From Gliomastix tumulicola (taxonomy: Eukaryota > Ascomycota > Sordariomycetes > Hypocreales > Bionectriaceae): a stretch of 64,000 nucleotides of DNA. Every line of letters starts with the position of its first letter. Position 1 is the stretch's first letter. The notes under the pieces are model-generated. The model had not been told where the DNA came from, searched no databases, and saw only the letters and a list, made by a program, of their open reading frames with translations. Positions 11,464-20,391 of the stretch are shown here, piece by piece. The translations under genes and the position numbers were made by a program. The stretch spans positions 2,914,001 through 2,978,000 of the forward strand of contig BCHX01000007.1 of assembly GCA_001599755.1 (NCBI GenBank), read 5' to 3'.

Positions 11464-12110
11464 TCAGCAACAAAAGCCGTCCGTCCGTCCCAGCCGCTTC
11501 TGACCTATTACAGCCTCCGTCTCGCACACGAACCCACCGTTGCGTCCCTCCCGGGCGTCTTTTTGTGTACGTACTTTCCCACACGCCTTGACCTTGACTC
11601 CTCGAAACTCCCCAGCGATCAGGGGCAGGGGTCAGAAGCCAGAAACCAGACCCAGGGGGGAGGGGGACACTAGTTGATTGGTGCTTTCCCCGGATTCTCG
11701 TACGTAATAAGCTTCCGACCTAAGCCGCTTGCATGGGTTGCCTGGTGGAGATTCCTTGTCCTTTTTCGTCCTCTTGTTTCCTTGTTGCAAGGGAGTGAGC
11801 CTTGGAAAAATTCTTTTTAATTCTCACTGACGGGACGGTGGTGGTTTTCCCCTCTTCTCTCACTGTGAGAGGAGACGTAAAGAGAGCGGCCTCCAACTTG
11901 GTTCTCTGGAGATTGGTTGGATTCGCACTATTACGTACGGGACTGTGCCCCCGTTGGCTGCCATGTATATGGACTGTTGGTCGGTGGCCCTCCTCTCCTG
12001 AAAGGAAGGAAATAGCTGAACGGTACAACGGAGCCCGGGCAAAGAGTGAAAAGAGCATCGATCATCGGCGCTCTGTGAGCTGACGCTGGCGTTTACGTGT
12101 CGTTCGTTGT

Positions 12111-12133
12111 TGGATGGATGGATGGATGGATGG
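12111..12133. repeat. TGGA tetranucleotide repeat
   Basis: Five to six perfect TGGA units in noncoding DNA upstream of the GT64 gene. Confidence 0.8.
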
Positions 12134-12954
12134 TGTCAGGTTTGCCTTGCTTACACGCCATTCTTTAACTCCACACCCTTTTCTTCCCTCACGCCCCCCT
12201 AGGAAAAGCTGTCCGTCCATGTGAGATCTCACTCGACCATTCAGGCGACAAAGTCAAAGCAGGAGCAGCCTATTGAATGTTGAGGCTTTGAATAGCGTGT
12301 AAATGGACGGGCTTCCTCTTGCCCTCCTTTGCCGCCACAGAAGAGTAGCCGGAGGGATCGGTGGTGTGGTGTCATGAGGAATGCAGTCGTCTTAGTGTTG
12401 GCCGATCCCAGGCGATCATCCATACACACCATTTCGCCGGATACGTCCAACACGAACAAGGACACTGCCACACACCCTGTCTCGGCTGCTACGCGTACAG
12501 TGTGGCCATCATCGAAGAGGGGGAAATAGCAGCAAAAAATCCTCCTCCTTTTTCTTCCCAGCTGTCCCAGTTTCTAGTCAGTCTGGCCCTACGCTAGAAC
12601 CACCAAGTGGCCAAACAGGGTGTTTCCCCAGCACGCAATCTTCCGTCGTCTCCTCCCTTATTTTCTTTCTCTTCGATCATCGGCTCTTCATAATTTTCTT
12701 GAAATTTTTATTCATTAATGATTCTTCGACTGGGATATTGACGTTTTAGTGTTGAATCCCGCTGCGGTCAGAACCAGGGACCCCAAGTTTCCTCCCTTAC
12801 CCTCGTTTCGTTCCCATGAAGCTGTAGGCGGTGGTTGCTTCTTTTTTTCCTTTTCATTCACAGTCACTCGCTTGATCATTCACCTTTGCTTCTTTCCTCT
12901 TTCTATGGCAGCGTCTTGAGATATAGACACGTGCCACTCTCAACGGAAACAGTC

Positions 12955-14065
12955 ATGGCGGTGTCACTCTCGGACCGGTTCGGCAAGGCCTCGCAGGCGT
13001 TCTGCCTCTCGCGGCGGAACACGACCATCCTGCTGGCGGTGCTGTTCTCCTTCATTTGCGTGCTGTTCCTTGCCTCGTTTGGCACGGGTGTGGGATTCCC
13101 CGATGTGCCGGGCCTGTCGTATCTCGGCGTGAGCTCGACGGATTGGATACCGGAGAGCTGTGGTCAGAGGGGGGCAAATGACACCACGGATATGAAGCTG
13201 TGGGAGAATGCGCAGAAGAAGTACAAGAACCTCATGGACGATAAGTTCACGTGAGCACCCCCCCTCACCTCTACAAACGTACCGAGAACCAGTGACTGAC
13301 CGCCTCCCCCCCAGCGTCGCCATCCAGACCTACCGCAGGCCGGTAGAGCTCAACAGCACCATCCACCTCCTCACCGACAACGACATCCCCTCGCTCCACG
13401 AGATCGTCGTCGTCTGGAACGACCTCGAGGACACGCCGCCCGAGGACTACGTCTCGTCCCGCGGCGTCAACGTCCGCTACCGCGTCTCGCGCAAGAACAG
13501 CCTCAACGAGAAGCTCTGGCCGGACCCGGCCTTCAAGACGCGCGCCGTGCTGCTCTCCGACGACGACGTGCACTACCACCCGAAAGACCTCGACTGGGTG
13601 TTCCAGACGTGGCGGGAGAAGGGACGTGAGAGGCTGTCGGGGGCATTTGCGCGGTGCGTCGTGAAGAAGGACGACGGTTCCTGGGCGTACAGCTTCTGCC
13701 GGGACGGGGAGGACTCGTACGCGCTGGTGCTCACCGGACTGGCCATGGTCGACATCTCGTACCTGGACTACTACTCCTCCTCGGACAACCCCGTCATGGA
13801 GCAGGTGCGCGCCCTCGTCGACGAGCGCTTCAACTGCGAGGACATTGCGCTCAACTTCGTCGTCAGCAGCCTCACCTGCAACGGGCCCCTGCAGCTCCGC
13901 GGCGCCGAGAAGGCCGTCAACACGATGCCGCCCGCGGGCATCAGCACCAAGAAGGGCCATCTCGAGGCGCGCCACAAGTGCATGAACGACTTTGTCCACA
14001 TGTTTGGGTACATGCCGCTGCGCAACTCGACCGACTACGTTGCCAAGGGGTTCGTCAACGGCTGA
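12955..14065 (+). CDS. GT64 (exostosin-like) glycosyltransferase, type II membrane protein
   Basis: Exons 12955-13250 and 13315-14065, joined across a 64-nt intron; the split Thr codon keeps phase and gives 348 aa. Residues 24-43 form a single hydrophobic anchor (TTILLAVLFSFICVLFLASF) after a short basic cytosolic tail, a Golgi-type topology. The lumenal part starts VAIQTYRRP and carries the metal-binding DDD within VLLSDDDVHY, followed by WAYSFCRDGE and an FNCEDIALNF segment. These are characteristic of the GT64 domain of exostosin/EXTL2 proteins, which transfer GlcNAc or related sugars. The acceptor in fungi is unknown. The ATG at 12955 directly precedes the anchor, supporting the start. 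Confidence 0.85.
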
Positions 14066-14828
14066 GGAATTTGCCCGGGGATGGAACTGTCTTGTGTGAT
14101 AATTATGTGTGTATATTTTTCTCCTTTTTTTTGGCCGGCATGATTTGGGAAGGGTTTTGCTTGTTTTTGCGACTATGTTATGTTTGGAGAACCAGGATGG
14201 GAGCGACACAGCATCGCCTCCTTACGGAATATTCTGTACATTTTTCTCTCTATTTTCCTTTCTTCATTGAGACATGTATATACGACGATAGAACCAAAAG
14301 CACTGATTCGGACTATATGTCGTCGCTGATTCGTCGCCAGTGTCGCACAAAATCCGTGCCTCTCAATATTGCACGCCCCTTGCTTGCATGTGTGTACCGA
14401 GATCGATCGTGCAGCCCCCAGCCTCAGCCAAGCAAATCAGGTCCGGAGAGACAAGCTTTTTTTTTACGAGAACTCGATCTTGCCTCGTAAAAACGGCATT
14501 ACGAAATCCCAATTGCCGTTCTTTTACCAGTGCGCGCGCTGTCTTGTCTTTGCCGGCTGTGCCCCCTTTTTGCGCACGCCCTCTCCCCCCCCCTGACGCC
14601 GAGAAGAGGGCGAAGAAGAAAATTTCGTACATGACAATTCTTGGCGATGACTCGGCCAAGAGAGGGCCAAGCTTGACGTCAGGGCCTTTGTGGTTCGTGA
14701 GACGGGACGCGTGTCAGCAGTGGGGGCAGCGTTTGCGAGACGGAGGGCTGGCACTGTATGATGATGATGTTTGAGTGTTGAGTCTCGAGGTGTTTGTTGT
14801 CTATGCCACGCGTTCGTGTTGTGGTGGC
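14066..14828. other. Convergent 3' intergenic region
   Basis: Between the stops of the GT64 gene and the oxysterol-binding protein gene. Contains T-rich tracts and a short C-run near 14586-14593. No gene seen. Confidence 0.5.
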
Positions 14829-16091
14829 CTACTTCAACCGCGCCCGGAGCTCCTCGGCCGCATCGACGCCGACGAATTGCCAGAAGCCGGCCGTCCGCTC
14901 CGGGTCGAATTCGCCGTCGCCGTCGGGGATCTGGTCTAGCAGCGCGGCGGCCTCGTCATCCCGTTCGCTCCGTCTGAAGAACAGGCCCGTCCACGGCGTG
15001 CCGGTTTCCTTCTCCTCGCGCCGCCGGCGTCTCTGCTCCTCCTCGATGGCCGTCTTGTGCTCCGTGATGAGGGCCATGTCCCCTTCCCTGATGCCGCGCA
15101 GGACCTCGTCCCACGCCCGTCGCGACTCCCAGGCTGTCTGCTCTGGTATGGGTGCCAGGTTGAGCTCCGTCGCTGGTACGTCGTCGAACTGGAACCTCTC
15201 CTTCTCGTGACTCTGCAGATGATTCTCAACCGTCATCTCGCCGCTCCACTGGCCCGTGATCGTATACACGGCTTCCATGCCCGGGAGCCTGTGCATCACG
15301 GCCGTGATCTTGTTCCCCGTGCCCAGCCCCAGCGCCCCTTTACCCTCGAGGTCGACGCTCGTGACGAACCCGCTCGAGCTGCTGATCCAGCACCGCCCGT
15401 GCAGCTCCGGGTGCAGCTGGCCCGTCGCGATGCCGCGCACGTGCACCGTCGGCAGCGTCATGAGGTGCGTCTCGCCGTGGACGTGGTCGCTGATGACGGC
15501 GTAGCCGGCCTGCCGCACCGACACGCCGCTCGCGGGGCTGAAGGACGTTTCCTGGGCCGCGAAGCCGCGGGACGTGATGCCGTGGTGGCGGTTGTAGGCG
15601 AAGCAGGCCGTCACGGGGGGATGGTGCGAGACCTGCTCCCCGATGAACCGCGTCCCTTCTGCGTCTCCCCCGCCCTCTCCCTCTCCCTCTCCCCCGCCGT
15701 CTCCCTCTCCATCGGTGTTGTGAAACCCGTTCTCGTTAGCAGGCAGAAAGGTCCCCAGGAAGAGCTCCCCCAGGAACGGATTCAGCGGCTTCTTGCCCGC
15801 ATACTCGCCCCCAAACTCGACCAGCCCCGCGAGGCTGCACGCAAAGTTCCGCGCGACGAGCAGCGCCCGCCGCGCGGGGTCGTCCTCCCCGGCCGGCTGC
15901 AGGAACAGCGGCTGGCGCGCGGCCCAGCAGGTCGGGACCTCGATGGCCGACTTGGGCGCGAGGACAAAGGGCGGCGCGGTCACGTTGGAGAGGTCGCCCT
16001 TGACGGTGGCCAGGTGGGCGAGGAAGGCCTTGAGCTGGGAGAGGTTGGACTCGAGTTTCGTCATGATCTGGTGGATGAAGGGGATCTGCAT
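14829..16091 (-). CDS. KES1: Oxysterol-binding protein (Osh4/Kes1-like short ORP)
   Basis: Single open frame of 420 aa from ATG 16091 to the stop at 14829. The ORP signature EQVSHHPP is present in mid-domain, preceded by KPLNPFLGELF and followed by the expected beta-barrel sequence. The N-terminal lid region reads LATVKGDLSNVTAPPFVLAP, matching Kes1-type proteins that lack PH and ankyrin domains. Such proteins exchange sterol and PI4P between ER and Golgi/plasma membrane. An acidic Gly/Glu insert (about 20 residues) sits just before the signature. The start is uncertain: Met10 (16064) is an alternative, and a short upstream exon is possible because the ATG lies in an ATGCAG context that could be an acceptor. 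Confidence 0.9.
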   Translation of the reverse strand: MQIPFIHQIMTKLESNLSQLKAFLAHLATVKGDLSNVTAPPFVLAPKSAIEVPTCWAARQPLFLQPAGEDDPARRALLVARNFACSLAGLVEFGGEYAGKKPLNPFLGELFLGTFLPANENGFHNTDGEGDGGGEGEGEGGGDAEGTRFIGEQVSHHPPVTACFAYNRHHGITSRGFAAQETSFSPASGVSVRQAGYAVISDHVHGETHLMTLPTVHVRGIATGQLHPELHGRCWISSSSGFVTSVDLEGKGALGLGTGNKITAVMHRLPGMEAVYTITGQWSGEMTVENHLQSHEKERFQFDDVPATELNLAPIPEQTAWESRRAWDEVLRGIREGDMALITEHKTAIEEEQRRRRREEKETGTPWTGLFFRRSERDDEAAALLDQIPDGDGEFDPERTAGFWQFVGVDAAEELRARLK

Positions 16092-16547
16092 GGGGGGCAG
16101 CGTGTAAGTCGAGAGATGGGATCTGATCTGATCTATCTTTCGCAGAGCCCTGGCATATGCCTATGTAGTAGGCATTAGGGAGTGTATATACATGTCGTGG
16201 GACGCAACGCCAGACAGCGAACAGGACCGTCTAGTTAATAAAGAAACGCTCGACCAAGATACGTGTATCCGTAACTCTGGCTAGTACGCCTTCGCCAGGC
16301 TGATGATGATGATGGTGATGATGACGATGATGCGGGCCGCGTAACGAAGCCGCTCGTGACGTCAATGACTGCAGACAACGCAGATAGACTGACAGATAAC
16401 GGGCTGCTCGCACTCGGATCTAGACGACCCCGACAAATCTCATTTTCTAGTGCTCGGAATCCCTCGTTCCCGTTTGTTCTAAGATAAAGCCCGTCTACGT
16501 ATAATTATTGTTTTTGACTTCTAAAACTCCCCCTTTCGCGTGCGCCT
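16092..16547. other. Intergenic region
   Basis: Upstream of the ORP gene and downstream of guanylate kinase, both on the minus strand. Contains a GAT/GATGAC microsatellite at about 16302-16335. No gene seen. Confidence 0.5.
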
Positions 16548-17138
16548 CTAGCCTGACTCCCCGTAGATCCAGCTCTCCAGCTCCCTGTAGGCCTGCTCGA
16601 TGCTCGTGTTTATAATCAGCTTGTCGAAGCCGGCCTCCTCGGCGAACGCAATCTCCTCCTGGGCGCGCGCCATCCGCTTCTGTATATTCTCCTCGTTCTC
16701 GGTGCCGCGCCCACGCAGCCGACGCTCGAGCTCCGCGAGCGACGGCGGCAGGATGAAGACGTAGCGCGGGTCGAGGTCCGACCGTCGCACCTGCTTGACG
16801 CCCTCGATCTCGATGTCGAGCACGACGACGAGGCCCTTGGCCGTCTGCTCGGCGATGGTCTGCTTGCTGGTGCCGTAGCGGTTGGACCCGAACTGCGCGT
16901 GCTCGACGAAGCCGTCGGCCGCGACGAGGGCCTCGAAGTCGTCGGGCGTCACGTAGAAGTAGTTGACGCCGTGCTGCTCGCCCGGCCGCGGGCTGCGGGT
17001 CGTGTGCGAGACCGAGAGGGTGAAGGTGGCCGGGTGGCGGGCGAAGAGGAGCTCGTAGAGGGTGCCCTTGCCCACGCCGCTGGGGCCCGAGATGACGATC
17101 GGGCGGCGGTCGGAGGGCGGTCTCGAGGTGGAGGACAT
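16548..17138 (-). CDS. GUK1: Guanylate kinase
   Basis: ATG 17138 is the first in-frame ATG and gives 196 aa, close to the 187 aa of yeast Guk1. The enzyme phosphorylates GMP to GDP with ATP. The P-loop GPSGVGKGT lies near residue 16, followed by the GMP-binding TTRSPRPGE and GVNYFYV motifs, a DIEIEGV strand and the lid arginines in RRLRGRG. All catalytic motifs are intact. The frame remains open for a further 79 codons upstream with no ATG, encoding a basic, Ser-rich stretch without acidic residues in its last 54 codons (see findings). A GGA repeat at 17172-17204 produces a serine run in that extension. Confidence 0.92.
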   Translation of the reverse strand: MSSTSRPPSDRRPIVISGPSGVGKGTLYELLFARHPATFTLSVSHTTRSPRPGEQHGVNYFYVTPDDFEALVAADGFVEHAQFGSNRYGTSKQTIAEQTAKGLVVVLDIEIEGVKQVRRSDLDPRYVFILPPSLAELERRLRGRGTENEENIQKRMARAQEEIAFAEEAGFDKLIINTSIEQAYRELESWIYGESG

Positions 17139-17833
17139 GGTGGCCGCGCTTCGGATGCTGAGTGTCGGGACGGAGGAGGAGGAGGAGGAGGAGGAGGAGG
17201 AGGAGAAGGGGGAGCAGCGTGTGTAACCTGCTTGTCGCGGGAGCTTGAAGCAGCGAGGCTGGGGTGGACGGAGATTTCGCAGCTGGCGGAGCGCCGACAA
17301 GGAGTGTCGGTGGCTAGCCAGGGTGTCGTCAGTTGCGAGGTGCCTCGTAGAAGATAATGGGAGGCAGCGCGCACACTAGGCAGAGGGATTGGCTGTGTGG
17401 TGAAGCTGTGATAGGATGTTTGTCTCGTCTGTTTTTGGAGGGGCAAAAGTTGAGTCCCGACATGGCTCACAGTGCACGATACAGTGTAAATACAGATATC
17501 ATACTTGGCACTGTACTTGGGTCTCCCAGCCACGCTCCCAGCTCTATTCTTACTGCCCTAACCTTTTCGACATCACGAGGATGGTATTCCCAAGTCAACA
17601 CGAGCATTTTTTTTTAATCAAACATATCAACTTTACGGACGTTAAATGTAAACATTCCTCTATCCCTCAACGGCAGAGACTCCCAAACTGTATCTGCAGC
17701 AGTGACATTCTGGCACCACTCCGTAAGCTCTAGACCATGACGACACGCATCCTCCCCCTCGAATATCCTCTTCACATTCAGCTGGACCGAAAGACATCCA
17801 ATGTGAAACAATCAATTCATAAAAGCGGTTACA
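17139..17833. other. Divergent intergenic region
   Basis: Separates guanylate kinase (minus) from the FAD monooxygenase (plus). Holds the GGA repeat and the ATG-less extension frame of guanylate kinase (to 17375). The 150 bases before 17834 are unremarkable. Confidence 0.45.
17172..17204. repeat. GGA/TCC trinucleotide repeat
   Basis: About eleven GGA units immediately upstream of the guanylate kinase ATG. In the frame of that gene they would encode a Ser run. Confidence 0.85.
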
Positions 17834-19069
17834 ATGTCCAAGGAACACTTCCTCTCTGGTAAGAAAATCATCGTCGCCGGCTCTGGCATCGCCGGCATGT
17901 GCTTCATCTCTGCCCTGCATAAGCAGTGGGATCCCGCCATCCCCCCTCCTGAAATCGTTGTGTACGACCGCGACCCGAGAAATATCGATCAAACTCGCGA
18001 GGGCTACTCGCTCTCTCTCAACGGCGGAAGCGCCAACGACGGCCTCGTGGCCTTCCGCGATCTTGGACTCCTCGACCAGGTCCTCGAGCACTCTCTTACT
18101 GGACCAGACAGTGTGAGGTCCTTCCGGCTCTGGGATGCCAACTTCAGCTCTCTGCTTGAGCTGAGCTTCCAGCCGTATGATGGGCTGCCAACGGCGGGGA
18201 TCCGCATCCAGCGCAAGGCGCTTCGCAAGGTGCTGCGGGATGACGTGGAGAGACTGGGAGTGACGATGAGATGGGAGACAGCCTGCACATCGGCTGAGCG
18301 CCTTGACAACGGGCGCATCCGTGTCGCATTGCAGAGTCCCTCGGGCGAGTACACCGACGAGTGTGATCTTCTAGTCGCGGCGGACGGCGCCCACAGCAAG
18401 ATCAGAGCAGCTCTCCGACCTGATGATATCCTCTCCTATGCCGGTGCGGTGCAGATGGGCGGCGTCGCCAAGTTCCACAACGGGATCCCCTCGCCGGTGG
18501 ACAAGAGCTGGGGAATGGTCATCACCGGCCAGGGCGTCGGCCTCTTCGCCTCCATCGTTGACGACACCAATGTCGTCTGGGCTCTGAGCCGTAACGAGGC
18601 CGAGGCGCGCCCGAAAGCTGCACCGGATGAGGGCCCCGAGCTTCTCAACGAAGCAAGCGAGATTGGGAGCATGATCAAGGGGCCTTTCCCAGAGCTGCTC
18701 GACGCGACAGATCCGAGTACCGTCTTCACCCTCGCCTCCTGGGACAAGGAGCCCTTCCGCCACGACGATGCCCTCCGCGGCGTCGTGTTCATCGGCGACA
18801 GCAACCACGCTGTGAGTCCCTTTGCCGGCAACGGCGCAAACCTTGCCTTGAAAGATGGCTGGGACCTCGCTGCACAGCTCTGCCATGGCAAATCTCTCGA
18901 AGCGGCTGTCTCGGCTTATGATGAGCTGGCGGTGCCGCGGGCCGTCAAGACGCTCAAGACGTCGCACCAGCGAATCGGCATGGCGCACTGCTCCGGGCTG
19001 TGGTTCATGCTGTTCCGCTTCTCGTTTGGCGTGGGCAGATGGTTCATGTGGCTGGCGGGCAGGTCGTGA
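17834..19069 (+). CDS. FAD-dependent monooxygenase (PHBH/salicylate hydroxylase-like)
   Basis: Intronless, 411 aa, ATG at 17834. It shows the three class A flavoprotein monooxygenase fingerprints: the N-terminal dinucleotide motif GSGIAG at about residues 17-22, the DG motif in LLVAADGAHSKIR near residue 182, and the GD motif in VFIGDSNHAVSPFAGNGANLALKDG near residue 320. Such enzymes hydroxylate aromatic or other substrates with NAD(P)H and oxygen. The C-terminus is hydrophobic (LWFMLFRFSFGVGRWFMWLAG) and might associate with membrane. The substrate is unknown. It is 19 kb from the megasynthase with housekeeping genes in between, so membership in that pathway is not supported by position. 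Confidence 0.85.
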   Translation: MSKEHFLSGKKIIVAGSGIAGMCFISALHKQWDPAIPPPEIVVYDRDPRNIDQTREGYSLSLNGGSANDGLVAFRDLGLLDQVLEHSLTGPDSVRSFRLWDANFSSLLELSFQPYDGLPTAGIRIQRKALRKVLRDDVERLGVTMRWETACTSAERLDNGRIRVALQSPSGEYTDECDLLVAADGAHSKIRAALRPDDILSYAGAVQMGGVAKFHNGIPSPVDKSWGMVITGQGVGLFASIVDDTNVVWALSRNEAEARPKAAPDEGPELLNEASEIGSMIKGPFPELLDATDPSTVFTLASWDKEPFRHDDALRGVVFIGDSNHAVSPFAGNGANLALKDGWDLAAQLCHGKSLEAAVSAYDELAVPRAVKTLKTSHQRIGMAHCSGLWFMLFRFSFGVGRWFMWLAGRS

Positions 19070-19183
19070 CGTGGGTAAGGGGAGAGAGAAAACCCCAGAA
19101 CAACAGACGCCACGCGAAAACATGGCCGTGTGAAAGCCTGTTGGTCCAACGTTCTTGAGCCCCCTTCCCCCCCCCTCCCCCCC

Positions 19184-19762
19184 TCATCGCTCCAGAATGA
19201 AGTCCTCCACCCGCTTAAAGGCCTTCACCGGCTCCCCGTTCACGACGAAGTGCTCGAACACCCACTCATCAGCCGCCTGGGCGTACTCCGAGTCCCTCCT
19301 TGCCTTCTGCACCATGCTCCGGATCAGCGCCTCGTTCTCGATCCCGAGGCGGCGAATCCTGTCCGCTAGCGCATCCAGCGTCGGCGGCAGGAGGAACACA
19401 GACCGGCAGTCGAGGATCGCTTTGGCCCAGCTCACATTCTCCGCCGCGACCTCGACGAGGACGATCTTGCCGGCGTCCTGCAACTCTTCCACGGCGCGCT
19501 TCGTCGTGCCGTGGTAGTCGTTTTTCCCGCCCCGAGTCCACTCGACGAAGGCACCCCTCATGATGAGGGACTGGAACTCCTTGTGGGAGACGAGGACTTG
19601 GGTCACGCCCACGCGCCTCTCTCCGGGGGCTGGAAGGCGCGTGGTCAGCGTCGGGGCGGCGGACGCCGTCTCGGAGTCTGAGTCGAGCGACATAGGCTTG
19701 ACGGCAGAGGCTGGCCTGAGCACCATGGTGATGGGCGCTGTGGTGGGAGCTGGGGCAACCAT
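19184..19762 (-). CDS. Guanylate-kinase-like protein with degenerate P-loop
   Basis: From ATG 19762 the frame gives 192 aa; an earlier in-frame ATG at 19975 would give 263 aa, and an upstream intron is possible. Residues about 40 to the end align throughout with Guk1: TTRLPAPGE for TTRSPRPGE, VFLLPPTLDAL for VFILPPSLAEL, and GIENEALIRSMVQKA for GTENEENIQKRMARA. Key residues differ: the P-loop is replaced by RPASAVKPMSL, the second Arg of TTRxxRxGE is Ala, the GMP-binding Tyr segment reads GVTQVLVS, and DIEIEG has become EVAAEN. Catalysis is therefore unlikely. The frame has stayed open, so this is either a protein kept for another role or a young pseudogene. It is convergent with the FAD monooxygenase (114 bases between stops) and 2 kb from the intact GUK1. 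Confidence 0.7.
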   Translation of the reverse strand: MVAPAPTTAPITMVLRPASAVKPMSLDSDSETASAAPTLTTRLPAPGERRVGVTQVLVSHKEFQSLIMRGAFVEWTRGGKNDYHGTTKRAVEELQDAGKIVLVEVAAENVSWAKAILDCRSVFLLPPTLDALADRIRRLGIENEALIRSMVQKARRDSEYAQAADEWVFEHFVVNGEPVKAFKRVEDFILER

Positions 19763-20391
19763 CGCGGTAGAAGGCGTGCTAGGAATCTCAGCAGACCGGC
19801 AGGATGTTGTTGAAGGCGGTAGCCAACACACGACTGCGGACGCACAAGCCTGGGATAGAAGGCGGGAAAACGTTTGGAAGTGAGAAGAGAGAAGAGGAAA
19901 GAGTGTGTTTGTTTGGCAGCTGGTTGACGGAAGGACAAACCTCTTTCCGTTTGAGCTGGGGGGAGAAGAGGGCATTTTATATGTGTTATGGAGCTGACAT
20001 GTATAGATGTTTTCTGTGGCTGGAAATGCCACCTGGGGCGAAACGTCAAAGTCTTTTGTTCATGCGTGACGTCGTTGTGGGAGGCAACGGCGCCTTCGAG
20101 GAGGCCAGGCAAGAATTTTCACGAACAAATATGTGGCTGGTTCCTACTGTTCTCATTGAGAAGGGGACGTCAAGGGGCGGGGAGATCTGTTGAAGCACTG
20201 GACAGACGCTCATACGGGCCATCATCGTTGAGTGTCTGCGGTGGCTCGAACTTGCACCAGCTTCCTCAATGCCGTGACCGCCATCTACCTATGCTTCTCA
20301 AAAGTTACTTACAAATCAACAACCTCTGGGGTACCTTAAGTATTAGCTACCTTCCTGGGATGCTGAGAAGCAACTCATCACCTAGTGCATA
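19763..20391. other. Intergenic region and possible 5' exon of the guanylate-kinase-like gene
   Basis: The guanylate-kinase-like frame stays open back to ATG 19975 (encoding MPSSPPSSNGKRFVL...), which resembles the usual residues before a P-loop but is not followed by one. The rest shows no gene. Confidence 0.4.

Larger units (their letters stand above)
10324..12954. other. Divergent intergenic region, 2.6 kb, with simple repeats
   Basis: No gene is supportable. It separates the starts of the TPT transporter (minus) and the GT64 gene (plus). It contains a GGACT pentanucleotide repeat at about 11432-11463, a TGGA repeat at about 12111-12133, and CT-rich tracts just before the GT64 start (12835-12910). 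Open frames are short and overlap on both strands. Confidence 0.55.

Noticed and set aside
17834..19069. FAD monooxygenase as a tailoring enzyme of the peptide pathway
   Set aside because: It is about 19 kb from the nearest cluster gene with DBP3, RFT1 and other conserved genes between, so position gives no support.
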